Below, piece after piece: positions 1-54,889 of a stretch of DNA of 64,000 bases. Numbering within the stretch: the stretch's first letter is position 1; each line of letters opens with the position of its first letter. Below the pieces are notes generated by a model that was not told the origin of the DNA, did not search any database, and saw nothing but the letters and a program-made list of their open reading frames with translations. The stretch is from Pyxicephalus adspersus (lineage: Eukaryota; Chordata; Amphibia; Anura; Pyxicephalidae). The stretch lies in assembly GCF_032062135.1 (NCBI RefSeq), contig NC_092859.1:40792295-40856294 (forward strand), given 5' to 3'. A program made the position numbers and the translations under genes.

Positions 1-349
1 CCGCAAAGGAATCCTAAATATAAATTGCAGCTGGCCCGCCACTTCATTGAAATATCACTGCTACTACAATTCCCAGCATCACTCGTGTCCATTGAGCAGC
101 TGCCTCTCTGCTTATGCGTGGCCCTGCATTGGACTATTTTATAGACACAAGTAATGCCAGGAATTGTAGTAGGGGTATCACTTGCACCTATAGACCAGCA
201 GGCTCCCTGCCTATACGTGGCCTCGCATTGGACTGTTTTATAGACGCAGGGAATTGTAGTAGCGGTGCTATTTCAGTTTCAAGTTTGGCCCGCGACTTTG
301 TCTAAGTTTTTAATTTTGCCCCACTGTGTATTTGAGTTTGACACCCCTG
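1..349 (-). mobile_element. hAT-type element, terminal part (truncated by window start)
   Basis: The stretch ends in TTTGACACCCCTG at 337-349, the reverse complement of a CAGGGGTGTCAAA end typical of vertebrate hAT transposons, followed by unique intron sequence. Just inside are GGCCCGCGACTTTGTC and a run of about 75-bp diverged direct repeats (GCGTGGCCCTGCATTGGAC near 116, ACGTGGCCTCGCATTGGAC near 215). No transposase is readable. The other end lies before the window. The small open frame at 114-305 only reflects the repeats. Confidence 0.6.
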
Positions 350-1279
350 CTCTAAGTGAACATAGATTGTTGGTGATAACAGCACTCATATGACTCCCAG
401 TTGAGATTGGAGGGTGACAATGAGGCTGGACTGAGCCAAGGTGTTATATAAGCACAACAAACGTTTTATTTTCAGGTTGTCAGGATAGCACAGTTTGAAA
501 AAAAAATTGTGGAGAGCAGTGATTTTAGATCTACTTCAACTTAATACCTATGCAAAAAATGTACCCAGTATAAAGCAGTAAACCTATTAATGCTGTCATT
601 TGCATCTTAGAGCGAGCTATTATTTGAATGTCACTTTAGAATAATCGTGTGTTTCAATTTATTTGCTGTTCTGCTTGTAAATTGTTTTGCAGTGCTGCCA
701 GCATAATTGAAATAGATTAAAAGTGTTCTGGTTTCTTTGAGCAGTAATTTTAAAAACCATTAAATATATTATTTGAGGGGTTTTTTATACGCTGTCATAA
801 AGTGTTGGTCTTTATCAAACAAATAACAATGATTATACCAAAGATGGAACTATGACAGTGCAGACAGTGCTATGGATGGTACTGAATTTGAAAGGTGCTT
901 TGATAGATGGAACTTATTGGATTTAGATGCAGAAAAGCATCAACACTGGTGAGAAGCAAAACAATTTAGTACCCACTAAAGCCTGAATGCTACATGAAAG
1001 ATTTGGCTCTAAGGAACCACCAGAAAAGTTTACCACCTTAGAGAGAAAAGCGCTTGGGAATAATGCATTTATATTTATAATAGCATGTATACACCATCTT
1101 CTTAAGAGATTTTGTCTATGCAGCATTTCCTGGGATCTTAAATCATGCACTAAGAAAGTTGTGGAAAACTGAGTATAATATCTAAATGTCCCTATGACTG
1201 CAGTTGGGCACCACCATCCTGGTTGTCAGCATTCCAAGCGCCCTGTGACTGTTTATTAGCCTGGGGATTTACATTGAAG

Positions 1280-1600
1280 CAGAACTAAACTAAAAAAGAA
1301 CTCCAGAGCTTTCCTGGATTGTGTCTCACACCGTCCTGGAATCTTCCTTTTTACCAGCACAGAGGAAGCATCTGACACCCTCATCTTCTTCCATCCTCTT
1401 TTTTTGGCTATATCCCTGGATATTGCACTATGCAGGAGCGTGATAAAGTCACTGTCAATGGGAAAAGAAAGAGTGCTGATCTCACTGCTCATGCGGGAGA
1501 TCAGTATTCTTTTCCCATGTATGAAAAAGGTCTTTCTGCGCATGATGTGGTTATCCCAGGAGGTTCTGCGCACCTATTCAGCCTTTACCGCTGTGCCAAA
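1280..1600 (+). repeat. Dispersed repeat, copy 1 (partner at 15340-15600)
   Basis: This stretch and 15340-15600 share a series of segments in the same order: a GTCCTGGA(A/T)-TTTTCC-like block, an AGAGGAAGC/GAGGAAGC block, a CACT..TT-CCAT block and a CTGCGCAT/CTGTGCAT block followed by CATTCAG-like sequence. Both are followed by A-rich sequence. The class is not recognised. Short open frames on both strands here are not conserved between the two copies. Confidence 0.4.
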
Positions 1601-2699
1601 AAAAAAGAAGGGGAGGGGCTTCACTTTTTTTTTTGCTTTTTAAAAAAAAGAGGGTTCCAAGCTTTTTAGAAAAAGAAGATACTTTTCACCTTGTATAAAA
1701 GGATTGTCTACCCTTTTATGTAAAGTTAACATTTTGGTGATAAATCTATTTTAAATACCTATTCTGGTGTTGGTTACTAATTTCAGTTCCTCTTCCTCCT
1801 AAAATCATATAACTAAAGCCTTAGTCTAATTTGGCATTTAAATTTCCCAAACTAAGGAAATGCTTGAAAAATAAAACTTATAAGGTAGATTTAAATGCAG
1901 GGACATTTGAAAGTATGTTATGCATGAAAGAGCCCACCCTATATTCTAGCTCACGTCACTTCTCACTGTCACTTTTTTATTTGCCTTACACAAATGACTT
2001 TCTGTTTTTTTTTTTACTTTATTATCCCACGCTCTCCCACAGCCTCCTTGAAAAGATGGTTTACTTTCCCTAACATGTTAAGTAGGAAAGAACTACCACT
2101 GTGTTTTTGAAATGTTCGGCACCAAGATCAATTTTTAAAGCACTGTTTCTTCAGATTTGTTTAAGTAACCGTAGCATATAGTAAAATAAAACATAATCCT
2201 CTTAAAGTGTATGTAAAACATTAAATATTTTTTTTTGTGAATACACATGCCATTTAAAAAATAAATTAGCAGAGCCTAAATGTTTAAATTTGGTGTAGAT
2301 TTCTAATCGTGATTCACCAGTTGATCCTGCCAGTTTTTCAGTTCCTATATGCTTTCCTTGTGACAACAATAATCCAGCAACACCCAAGAAGCAGTCACTA
2401 CTGCATATTGCCTGTTTTCAATAACTGTTCTTGTACCCCCACCCCAATTCATTTCCAGCTTGCCTTTACATATCAGTGCTGCCTTGTACAGAAAATCATA
2501 CCTATATCCTGCCAATCTTTTTGCACTGCCCAACATACTTTCCTATATCACTCTGAAGAAAGTGGCAAAGGAGTGGACATTGTATAGCTCCAAGCAAAAC
2601 CCAAGAGTTTAATCATGTTAGTTTTATATGTGCCTGGAGCCGAATGCTTATTGTCATTAGATGCTGAATATTCATTTTGTTGCAGCTAAGATGTTTCCC

Positions 2700-3460
2700 G
2701 TATACACTCTGGCCTAGAGCGAGCGATAAAAAGGAGCATAGAGGAGGGCCAGCATTACTGGGCAAACAGGGGGAAAACTAGCAAAGGGTTAATTTAGTCT
2801 CCGAAGTTAATGAGAGGTGACCTTAAGGGAGGAGGAGGTGAAGGAGAGGGCAAGTAGATAAAAGGTCAGGGCCAGGAAGTGCGAGGTCATTAGTTTAGGA
2901 ACGGATGAGAAGAAAAATTTTACCTCCCAGTAGCCCTATTTATGTTAGTCGGTGTGGGTTTGAGTTTTTGTTTTGTTTTGGTTATTGGGATAGGCGTTTG
3001 AGGTGCTTGGGGGTTATCTGGTAAAATGTTGTGGTGAATTGGGGACCCATCGTTGATGTGGAGTACCCATTGGTTTGGTAAAATTGGTTTATTAATATTT
3101 GGTCGTAGTCTGTGGTTAAAGGAAGGTTATGTAGTTTCTGAGCTGGGTGGTTTTGTGGCTGGGAGCAATTATATATACATTTATCATGGTGAAACAGACC
3201 ACCGGTGTAGTTGGGTGCCTACGAGGACCAGCAACCTGTGAAGCTAAAAAATTGGTTAATTGTTTGCAATAAGGTTAATTAATGCTTATTAAGGTAGAAA
3301 TGTTAATTTATGTTTTAGGCATTTATGTTATTTGTTTTAAGTATGGTTTATATTGAAGATTTGTAATTGTCATATTATTTGAATATTTATTTGTTGTAGT
3401 AAAAGGCCTACGGGCCATTTAAACAAAAAATTATTGTGTGGGTATTTGAATATTATATAT
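2700..3460 (-). repeat. G-depleted repeat family, block a (inverted copy)
   Basis: The + strand is strongly G-rich and C-poor. At 3405-3420 it carries GGCCTACGGGCCATTT, the landmark also present at 5287-5303 and, as reverse complement, near 19213 and 20037. On the minus strand the block reads as C-rich, G-poor sequence like that at 19.1-20.7 kb. No protein coding or terminal repeats were recognised. Boundaries are approximate. Confidence 0.4.
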
Positions 3461-4899
3461 AAGGGGGGGTTAGTATTGGTTTGGTGGGGTCATGGGTTTT
3501 TAGGGTAGATAGGTTGCTAGATCTGTTTTGTTGCATGATTGCTACCAGGACACATTGAATACAGAATATCAAAGCCCAGCTAATTAGTATTTTTTTTCTT
3601 TTTGAATACCAAAAAGTTTGCAAATATTCAGAATATAACTGCCGTTTATGTCTTAATTGGGGATGATTCATTTTACTTCCCGATTAGTTACAAATAATCA
3701 AATAAAAGAACAATAATAATAGGAAAGCCCTAGCACATAGGTCAGGTTTTTGTTGCTGTGTGCACCTTGCTTTACAGTAACTCCCATGCTAAGATACTTG
3801 TTTTGGCACTGCCCCTATGACCAAGTGTCCAAACTCTGTTGCACAGGGGAGGTCATGTGCTGCCTTTTACCTGAAAGCCTAGAACGCATCACTTTTCCCT
3901 TAATAGGCAAAAAAAAACAGTCTCACTTTAAGCCTACAATCTCTACTCAGCTACTTATAATATATGATTTAATCTAAAAAACACAAGTACACTTTAAAGG
4001 AGCAATGCTGTACTTTACAATAAAAAGTGACAACAAATCCTAAATCTTATGCCACCGTGTCCTTAATCTCCCTTAGGCTCCAAAGTACAAATGTTAGTCA
4101 TTGTAAATGGTAACGACTTGAATATAGAAGGGTACAGCCCAGTGATTTGGAAAATGAATTAGAAATAGAAACACAATGGCAGAATGTTCCAAATTTTTTG
4201 TGTGTTCAGAATGTGATGTTTTGTAACTAGTGGAGCTCTTTGTGGAGAGAATTTGGTGGCTCTTGCTGTGTAAGTGTAGTGTGGATGATGGGAGAATTAG
4301 GCTGCAATTAACACATCGAAAACTAATTGCCAGGCTTAGAATGTGCACTTGGGTGTCAACGTACAGAAATAGACAAGTATTCCCTCGCTGCTCATTGTCT
4401 CCAATGCTGCTATTAAGTTGTCGCTGTATGGTGTCCCCCCACCTACACTGTCCTCCCACCACAGTGTGGGGTTTTCCAAAGCTGAGGGGGTTAAGGAAGA
4501 AACAATTAGAGCTACAATTATGTGATCAGGAGTTCAAGAGCGCCTCTTGTGTGCCATGATTTTCCTGTAAAAAACAGCTCCCGCCTAATTAAAAGAAAAG
4601 GTTTAAAAAGAACATTCAATATAGAACTAATTAATACTCAACCTATTTTTTGACTGTCCTATACATAAAGGAAACATTGAGGATATTTCCTAAAATGTTA
4701 GAAACCTGGGTTTGATAACAAGCACATCTAATGCACTAGTTAACCCTATAGTGACATAGACATTTCTTGATTCTTCTACACTGCCTTAGGTAGAACGAAC
4801 TTTTTTTCATTTTAAATAGTTTGGATAATGATTAAAAACCCGGGGGCGGGGGTAAATCTCCCATTAGGAGACAGCAATAAAAAAAAAAAAAAAAAAGTT

Positions 4900-5435
4900 C
4901 GACCTCCTCCATATTCAGTGCAAAGCTAAGGTCAGGGATAGGATTAGAGAGGAAAGTGGGGGGAGAAGCGAACGATTAATAGGGGGGTCAGACAGGAAGT
5001 GGGGGGAGTCAGAGAAATGGAATGAAGAGTAAGGGAGAGTACGTTTGTTAAAGGAGACGGTTGGGGTCCTTGGAGGGCATCTTAAAAGAGGGGCGGTAAA
5101 ATGAAGAACCATCTTTGGTGGTTAAAACTAATTGTAATTGTTGTTGTTACTAAGATGGTATTGTTGGTATTATGGTTATTTATGATTAAAATGTTATAAT
5201 GTTTAATGTTTTACAGTTATAAAAAATAAGTTTTATATATTTTTAATAAAAGACAGAGTTTTAATGTAAGGTTGTGACAATAAAGTGGCCAACTAGGCCA
5301 TTTCCCACCAGTTGGATTGAGTGTCATGGTATTGGGTATGGCGGAGGCGGAAATGGTGGAGTGGGGGTGGTAAGGTAAATAGGGAGGAGAATGGGGGGGA
5401 AAAGTGGGTAGAGGAAGCAACAATGCTTGCTCCCT
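4900..5435 (-). repeat. G-depleted repeat family, block b (inverted copy)
   Basis: A purine-rich stretch with many GGGGGG and GGAAGTGGGG runs on the + strand. AATAAAGTGGCCAACTAGGC at 5279-5298 closely matches the reverse complement of the block near 20.04 kb (AATAAAGAGGCCTATATAGC). It therefore belongs to the same family in the same orientation as block a. Boundaries are approximate. Confidence 0.4.
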
Positions 5436-6042
5436 GGGTCAAGTAAATATGACAGCTAAATCTCTGTAGTTATATTTATATTTACAAATTTCTTTTAATT
5501 CTAATGTAAGCTTGAGCTTTACTTATTTGTTAACAATACTTTCTAAGGTGAATAAATTGCAAAAAAAAACCTCCCTTCCTGACTATCCATGCTGCTCCAT
5601 TGTTGTACATGGTAAAACAAATCCATTCTAATAATCACCTACCCCATAACTGATTTATAACTTATATTGTTTAATGAGGAAACTAAGAGGAAACTAGAAT
5701 TTTCTAATTTTGTAAATCTTTCCATATTCCTTTATATGTTTCTCCTTCCCTTCCATACTACTCCTTATTTGTCTGTGGGACAAAAGAAGAAAGATCTCCC
5801 CAGTGGGATACCCAATTATATTAAAAAAGTAGGATGATTAGGATTGGGGCACAAGTGTATACAAGTGCTTAAAATACACCCTTTTTCAATTAAAGGGAAA
5901 AGAAAGATATGTTTGCATACTACTCAGTGCATAGTACATCATGATCATACAGTGACAGATTTGATATATTTAAGTTTTTCATTATGTAAAGATGGCTACA
6001 TGTTTTATTGCATAAATGTGTTCACTTCCCTTTGTTTTGCAG

Positions 6043-48018
<41,976 letters not shown>

Positions 48019-51000
48019 GACTCCATCTTTGGCCATGGATTCTAATTATCAACGCCAGAAGAAGCAGCCCCTACAAATCTTCTGCAACTCTCTCTCCTTC
48101 TCTTTCTCTCTGCACCTGTCTTTTTTTGTTGGTCCATACCTCTCTTTCCTATTTTTCCCTTTTTGAGGTGTCAGGTGACAGGAAACAGTGTGTAAGCTTG
48201 TGTCCTGAAATGTGTGAGCCTGTGTGCTTTAACATGTCCTCTGCACAGTTGTAGTCACCCACCAATTAGAGGTCATGGAGAGAGGGGGTGCATCTTCTCT
48301 GGAAATTATCTCACTGCAAATTGGGGCTGTTATCTCAGCAGTGATATTCAAGCAGATCAAATAACCAATCATGAAACCTTTTCACCGTCATTGTAATAGA
48401 ATAAAACAAATTGTGTCAATATTCCTACATGTGGCAGACACTTTTAGAACTGACTGCACCTACTAAAAAGTCAGTGTAAAGTGTCAGACATTCACATATA
48501 CCAAAAGCACAAGTTCACACATAATGGAGGCATCCCTGGTTTTTAAACCACAAGCAGCAGATGTCTAAAGTTTTCATCAGTAATCATCAATCATATCATT
48601 TCACCTTTTTTTTTTTACATTTCTGAATTTTTGATCAGAGTTTTTAAAGGTTGCCTTAACTACCAGAGCATCCGATCAATTTCATAAATACATTAGCACT
48701 CCAGGGACAAAAGTAATAATATTAACAATAACAAAGTTTGATTTTTTTTTTTTTGCTATACTCTGCCCAAAACCTTGCTGTTTTGTGGGTGCAGTGTCTC
48801 TGCCTACAAATATTTCTTTTTCAAAGAATGTATATTTATTTTAAAGAGCTAAAGGGTTCATCGTTTTTACGTTGCAAAGCAATGTTGTGCAATGAACGTA
48901 CACACAATAAAAAAATAAAGTTCAGTGCAGACCGATGATGCAAGCTATAGTAATAATAAATATCTATAAATATTCATACATATATATATATATATTTTGT
49001 GCAAATACATCAGTGTGTTAAGAACAATAGTATTTCTATTTGAGATCTAATATATGCATGCTTTTATAGAAGTAAAACTTGTAATAATTTATTTGCAATA
49101 TGTTACTAATTTATTTATTAATTTTTTTTGGGGGGGGGGAGGAGTTCTCAAAAGCAACTTTTAAAGCAGTCGCTTTTTCTTTTTTTCTTTGCATCCATCT
49201 TTTTTTGGATGGTATACTGCTTACCCTAAATTTTTGAATGTTTGTTAAAATGCTTGTACAATATTCTGCTGTTAAATGAAAAGTTTCAAATTGTTTTCTT
49301 TTCATGAGTTCAGATTGTGGTTTTATTTATAGTGTTGTTTGGGTTCTGAAATTAGATCAATGGCTGCTTTATTTACTTTAATGATAGGAAAACTCTTGTT
49401 AAAGAGGCTTCCTAATGTACAGGGCATTCAATTTTACTGTCCCCTGCATGGTGGCTTTTTAAAACTAAGCAATGATAAAGTCTAATGATGAGAAGGTCTG
49501 GGCATGTTTACATTTTTAGCTATATTAGTGATTTGTCTGATTAGGCTGCTTATTGACTAATATGTATGATAAATGTGGTGGGTTTATGTCCTGCTTTCAA
49601 AAATACCTAAGAACGAATGACTGTTCTGGGCTGTGATGTCTGTTTCTTTCTTTAGTGAAGATGTGGAGATTAAAAAAATAGGTAAAGTCCTTTAACCGGG
49701 ATGGAATAATTTGACGTTGCTCAAATTTAATCTCATTCAAGAAGAGTTGAAGAACAGAAGACTTAAATGAAAAAGTATTTGTCACAATGAGCAGGACACT
49801 TGAATGCTACTACTGATGGAATTTTTTTTCTTGAATTTTGGCTACATATATGGAATCATCATTGAATTTTGAAGAACGTAGTAGGGAGTAACCATCTACA
49901 AAGACTAATTTGATTAATACTTACTTTGTTCTTTTTTTGTGGTCAGTGGTGGTCCTCAGTGATGTTGACTTGTTTTAAGGGATGATCATGCCTTTTTTTT
50001 ACTTGATTGCAATTGTGCTTCATTGCCAAATAAAATCAGTTTGGTGTAAATAATACAGAATAAATAGGCTGAACAAACTTGGCCTAGCAGCACACCAACT
50101 ACACCTTTTTAATTTTCATTCGAGATAGCAGTTTTTAAATAATGCATTTATTTATGAGTAAAGGCTATTTCAGTTTAATTACAAAATTGCAGGTCAATTA
50201 GTATTTAACCTGTATGAGAATGACTGACCAAACAAGTTCATTAGCAAGGCTTTCTACTTTTAGTAGACTCTAATATATTGTTGCATGGCGTCTTTGTTGC
50301 CCATATGTGACCTGTGCCAAGTGTCTCCAAAGAGGGGCATTTTTGCATTCACTTCTTGGGGTAAATATATGGTCAGGGTTGTTTGCAGAATGTCTTGTCT
50401 CTAGTCTTCCGAAAATTGTACCTGTAAAGATTATATTGTGTTATACCTCTGCTTTAGTACCTGCCCTCTCACCTGCTACAGAATAATGCATCTCAAATAT
50501 TATAAGGGAATGTGGGAGCTAACTGTTAGGTATCTCACACCAAAAACAAAAAAAGGGAGAGAACAAACTGCAGATACAATGTCTGTAATCCACACAGTGT
50601 CTTTGAAAAGAACCTTATGTAATGCCCATAGCTATATCATGGCTAACCCTATACTTGAAAAATCACAGCTCAACTAATCCACCCTGGTAAATGTGAATTT
50701 TTCAGGTACTATGATTTTACTACAGTAGTGTCTTCACCTGAAAAAGTTATGCACCAAATGTTGTGCCTTTACTCAGCATTGCTCATAGAAACATTAGATC
50801 CTGCAGTAATGGTTGCTTATGGATGTGGATGTGTGGTTAAAGGTATCTGGTCTCGGTTTTGTTACATATTAGCTATGGCCATTGCAGACTGTTCTAGATA
50901 TGTAGCTTATATGCAGTCTAAACCACAAGTGGTCCCATCAAAAAATGTTGTCCTTACATTTTTGCCTCCTGACAATAAGGAGTTTTTTCTACTTGTTCCC

Positions 51001-52305
51001 GTAATACTGTTAAGCCACTATAGTTTGTCTCATGAGGATTTGGTAGAAGTAGTGTGGTTTCTTTTTTTACTAGTTGCTAAGTTGCATTGATGATATGGTA
51101 CAATGCCATTTGCCCTAAAAGGTACTCTACAAGAAAAGAATCTGTTCATATTTTTGTCAAAGTGATCAAAGTTGTAAAGTCATCATATAGTGCATTTATA
51201 TTGCACTCAAAATACTGTTCCTACTTATAGTATCCTATGGAAGCAGACACTCTCTCATGTCTTGGTGCATTCTACTTTCAAGCAATGGTGTTGCTCACGA
51301 TGAATTTGTTTAGACCCAACTGCCCTAGATCCTCTCACACAGATATCACCATTAATAATTATCTAGTCCTGTCCAAACCTTTTTTGGTGCTGTACTGTTT
51401 TTTTGACACTTAATGAATGTATTTTCTTGAGTGACCAAACTTTTCTTACCTTATCTGCACCCTGGAAATGCATCTAAATTATTACCCAAACAGAGCTACC
51501 TAATTTTCTGAAACATGCAAAAAAAAAAAATACATTTTAATACTTGTGTTAATGTGTTAAAGATGAAAAAACACATTAAATGACCTTTTTATATATTTGT
51601 AGCTGTGCTGATGTATCATTAATAAACTGGGCCATTCTTGCAAAATTGGGTTATGTCACAAAATGTCTGCAGTTGTACAGCTAGTTGCAGTGCAGTGAGG
51701 CTTTTAATTTTGTTAAGAATTCCTAGACTACTTGTGGATGGTTGTGATATGGCTTTTCCGGAACAAATTTTTATTAAAATTTAAATTACTATTTATCTGC
51801 ATATGTTCCTAAGAACTGTTTTGAACAGATTACTGTGCAATCTTTGCTTAACGGTTCATCATCTCCAGGTCAGTGGTGGCTCACTTACAAAGTATAGATT
51901 GCCCTAACTGCAACCTGTGACATCACCAAGGATTACAATTAACATTCAGTATCAATATTGCTACTATGAGAAGACAGTAAGAGACTTCACTTATACTACA
52001 AGAGATGTCCAGAGACTGCAGACATACTACATGTGTGGCTGGAAATTGGAAACATGCGGCAGGAGATAGTCAGAGACTGTAAACATGTTACATAATACTG
52101 CTATAGATCACTACTTATATAATGATTTTGCAGTTAAATACTCCAAATATTACTACTTTCCTAAAGTAATCAAGGCCTACACAGTGGGTACCAGGACTCC
52201 AAGTCCTCCCATCGGCTGCAATAACACCAGTCAGCCCTTTTCCTTACTGTCCTATTAATGGTGACCTTCTTGTGCCCCATGCAGGCAAGGAAGCATTGTC
52301 TAAAA

Positions 52306-52688
52306 CGGGTCGGAAAACTTTTTATGGCCACTAGACCATTTCAGGGATGGGCGGGAGCACAGAAGGCCAGACTCTGATTCTCGCCCTAATGACTCCGACC
52401 CCCACAAGGGAACGCCCCCTGAAGTGAAATTTCTCTCCTTCATATGCATTGCGCAGGAGAGGGATTTACTTTCAGGGAGCGTTCCCTATTTACTGCGGCG
52501 GCGGAAGTATTAGGCCTGCCGTGGTAAATAGAGGAGCCACAGCAAGGAGGTGGCACCGGAGCCCCAGAGGCTCCAGTAGTTCCTAACACCCCTCTGGCAT
52601 TAGGCCGGATCAGCCAGGGGACGTTAGGCTGGAACGAACTACCGGCTAGGCCGTATCTGACCTAAAGGCCGGAATTTGCCAACCCCTG
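52306..52688. mobile_element. hAT-type MITE in the CAMK2A 3' UTR
   Basis: A perfect 8-bp target duplication, GTCTAAAA (52298-52305 and 52689-52696), flanks a 383-bp element. Its ends CGGGTCGGAAAACTTTTTAT and GGAATTTGCCAACCCCTG are hAT-type inverted repeats (CAGGGGTTGGCAAA). The interior is GC-rich and noncoding. Confidence 0.9.
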
Positions 52689-54813
52689 GTCTAAAAACTA
52701 ATTTACTAATAATATTCTCATTGAAAGTAACTAAAGATTTCCAATAAATGCTAATCCCACTCAGTACCAATAGGCATCACTCATAGTTGGTCTCTTCTAT
52801 GCAGCTTCATGGTCACTTTTCTTTTTTAATAACATGATACAATTTTTATGACTACGCACAACCAGTGTGTGCTTTAGAACTGTTGTTATGGACAGTACCT
52901 GCTGTATGAGCCTGTAAATAAAATAGCAGAGTGACCTTAGGTGTATAGTGCTTTTCTCTTTGCATGTGCTTGTGCTATATACTTCTCCCAAATCAGAGCA
53001 ACTAGTTTTTACTACTACGACTGAACCAAAAATGTTGTTCTTACTCATACTATTGAAATATAAAATATTTTTTTGGGGAGCCAAAAAAGCTTTACCTTGC
53101 AGTCTTCAGAAATGTATTTATTTCTATATGTTCTAAAGACAAATTGAAGATAAAATATGAAACAACAAAGTTTTTTTTATATTTGTGTATATTTTTTAAA
53201 TGCAAGTGTGACAAAACTGGCACCAATTATATTTAGAAGGTACAAATAAATCAATGCATTTGCTAAATGAAGGAATGAACGGGATGAATGAATAAAAAAT
53301 TAAAAAGGAACAACTTACCAAAAACACTTTATTACATAACATGTTGCAATAACTCACATAATATAGAGAGCAAAGGAACGAGGTAGAACAGGTTTGGTAG
53401 GGAAGAAGGCCCTGAGTATGCTAGGTATGTCTAGGGTATTTCAATTTTTGGGCATACCCTTCTTCATGACCAAGGTCTTATCTTTATCTCACCCATGTAG
53501 CTTAGCACAAATGCTCCCTATATAAATGGCAAATCACCTGTCAATCTGAACTGTTTGTAACCATCTATTGATCACAAAATGTAAGGCAACCTACTACTAA
53601 CAGTTTCAGTAATCTTACAAACTTGAAAAAAAATTTAAGGTATGTTATCTTAATCTGTATATTTTTTTTTTGTAAGCAGGATTTTCTAAATTTTGCTGTA
53701 AATATGAAAGCGTGCTTGCATAAAAAGTAAATATGGCAGCACCTGTGTGCATCTATATATGTATTTAAAAAGTATACAAAGAAAAAGTTTTTAAACATAA
53801 TAAAATGTTGGTTTATAAGCTGACCAGTTTTACATTTTGCCTTTTAAAAAAATGTTTTTTGCTTTCCTCACATGTGAAAGATAGGAATAAATGAAGGTAT
53901 TTTGGTGAAATATATTTCACTGAAAAGTTAATTTTTGCCTAAAATTTTTTTATTTTCTGAAAAATACTAATATATTAATACTTATTTTCACTCATTAAGC
54001 TACTAATTTGAAATCTGATTTAAAGGAAAAAAAAATCCTTTATAGTTTTATTTCTGTTTTAGTTTTATCATTTATCCTGCTTTTGTGAAAAAACATAAAA
54101 TAAGAAAGATAACATAAGATAACAAACATAAGATAAGAGAGCCATTTTCCAACAAAGGAACCAGATCCATTATAGCTAATAAAAAGTGATCTTTAATTTT
54201 AGCTTTCTTTTTGACTCCAATGCATTTTACCTATATGGCAAGATTTTTCTGAAATCGTTTATTTTTGCCAAAATCTCAGGATAAGAAAAACTTTAAATTT
54301 TGTGCATCCCTAATGAGAATTAGTTCATGCCAGGAAATCTATTTTCTTATGTGTAGCTCAGGAGAAATATAAGATAAAGATTCATATTAATAATTAAAAG
54401 TATGCATGTTTAAGATTATTTAGGATATATCAATACAAAAATGAAAAACGTATGAGCATCATGGGAAGTATGCATGATTTTTTGTTCTCATGTTCTGTGG
54501 TGTAATAGTGAAATTTTACACAAGTTTACATTTACAGCAAGCCTCTACTTTTTTGGAAATGTCCCAAGCTTTGAGACATTGAATCTGTAACAGGTGAAAG
54601 GAAAAAGCACAACTGTCAGTTTGCTTTAGGCACAAAATGTTTTAAAAAGAAATTTTGAACTAAAAAAAAAAATCTATTTATTTTTTACGTAATTCAGAGC
54701 GTGCACCGGTGTAACGTGTTGCAGATGTATTTGTTCAGGTCAATGAATTTTGTTCTTTATTTCCAGCCTGTGGCTGTTACACTGATAAGATAGTGGTGGA
54801 TACCCTGGCACAG

Positions 54814-54861
54814 TTTTATTCTGGCTGTATATTTTAATCTTGATGTTCTGATTTCAATAAA
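54814..54861 (+). terminator. CAMK2A: CAMK2A 3' end: two CPE-like elements and poly(A) signal
   Basis: TTTTAT (54814-54819) and TTTTAAT (54832-54838) precede AATAAA (54856-54861), with a T12 downstream element at 54892-54903. Cleavage is expected near 54875-54885. In mammals CAMK2A mRNA has cytoplasmic polyadenylation elements of these two forms just before its hexamer, where CPEB acts to promote dendritic translation. Assignment to CAMK2A rests on strand, order and this motif set. Confidence 0.65.
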
Positions 54862-54889
54862 TGGCACAAACTGAAATTTAATCATGTCT

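Larger units (their letters stand above)
350..6042 (+). other. CAMK2A: CAMK2A intron 3 (3' part)
   Basis: No exon could be found here. I looked for the 60-bp exon 3 (HQKLEREARICRLLKHPNI) and for exon 2 and saw neither, so the region is taken as intron. It contains a dispersed repeat at about 1280-1600, two G-rich repeat blocks (2700-3460 and 4900-5430), a 17-A run near 4880, and otherwise AT-rich unique-looking sequence. Confidence 0.8.
48019..54880 (+). other. CAMK2A: CAMK2A 3' UTR (about 6.9 kb)
   Basis: From the stop to the AATAAA region no other gene is seen. The UTR includes pyrimidine-rich sequence at 48080-48160, AATAAA-like hexamers at 48907 and 48916 that could end a shorter form, and a hAT MITE at 52306-52688. 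Mammalian CAMK2A also has a multi-kilobase 3' UTR that carries dendritic-targeting and translational-control signals. Open frames at 50438, 50728 and elsewhere are not supported. Confidence 0.6.

Noticed and set aside
1..6042. CAMK2A exons 1-3
   Set aside because: Searched by eye for the coding sequences of MATITC, AFSVVRRC and HQKLEREARICRLLKHPNI without success; they are presumed upstream of the window.
50438..51090. Open frames of 79 and 120 codons in the 3' UTR
   Set aside because: They lie within the inferred CAMK2A 3' UTR, lack similarity, and have residue compositions typical of translated AT-rich DNA.
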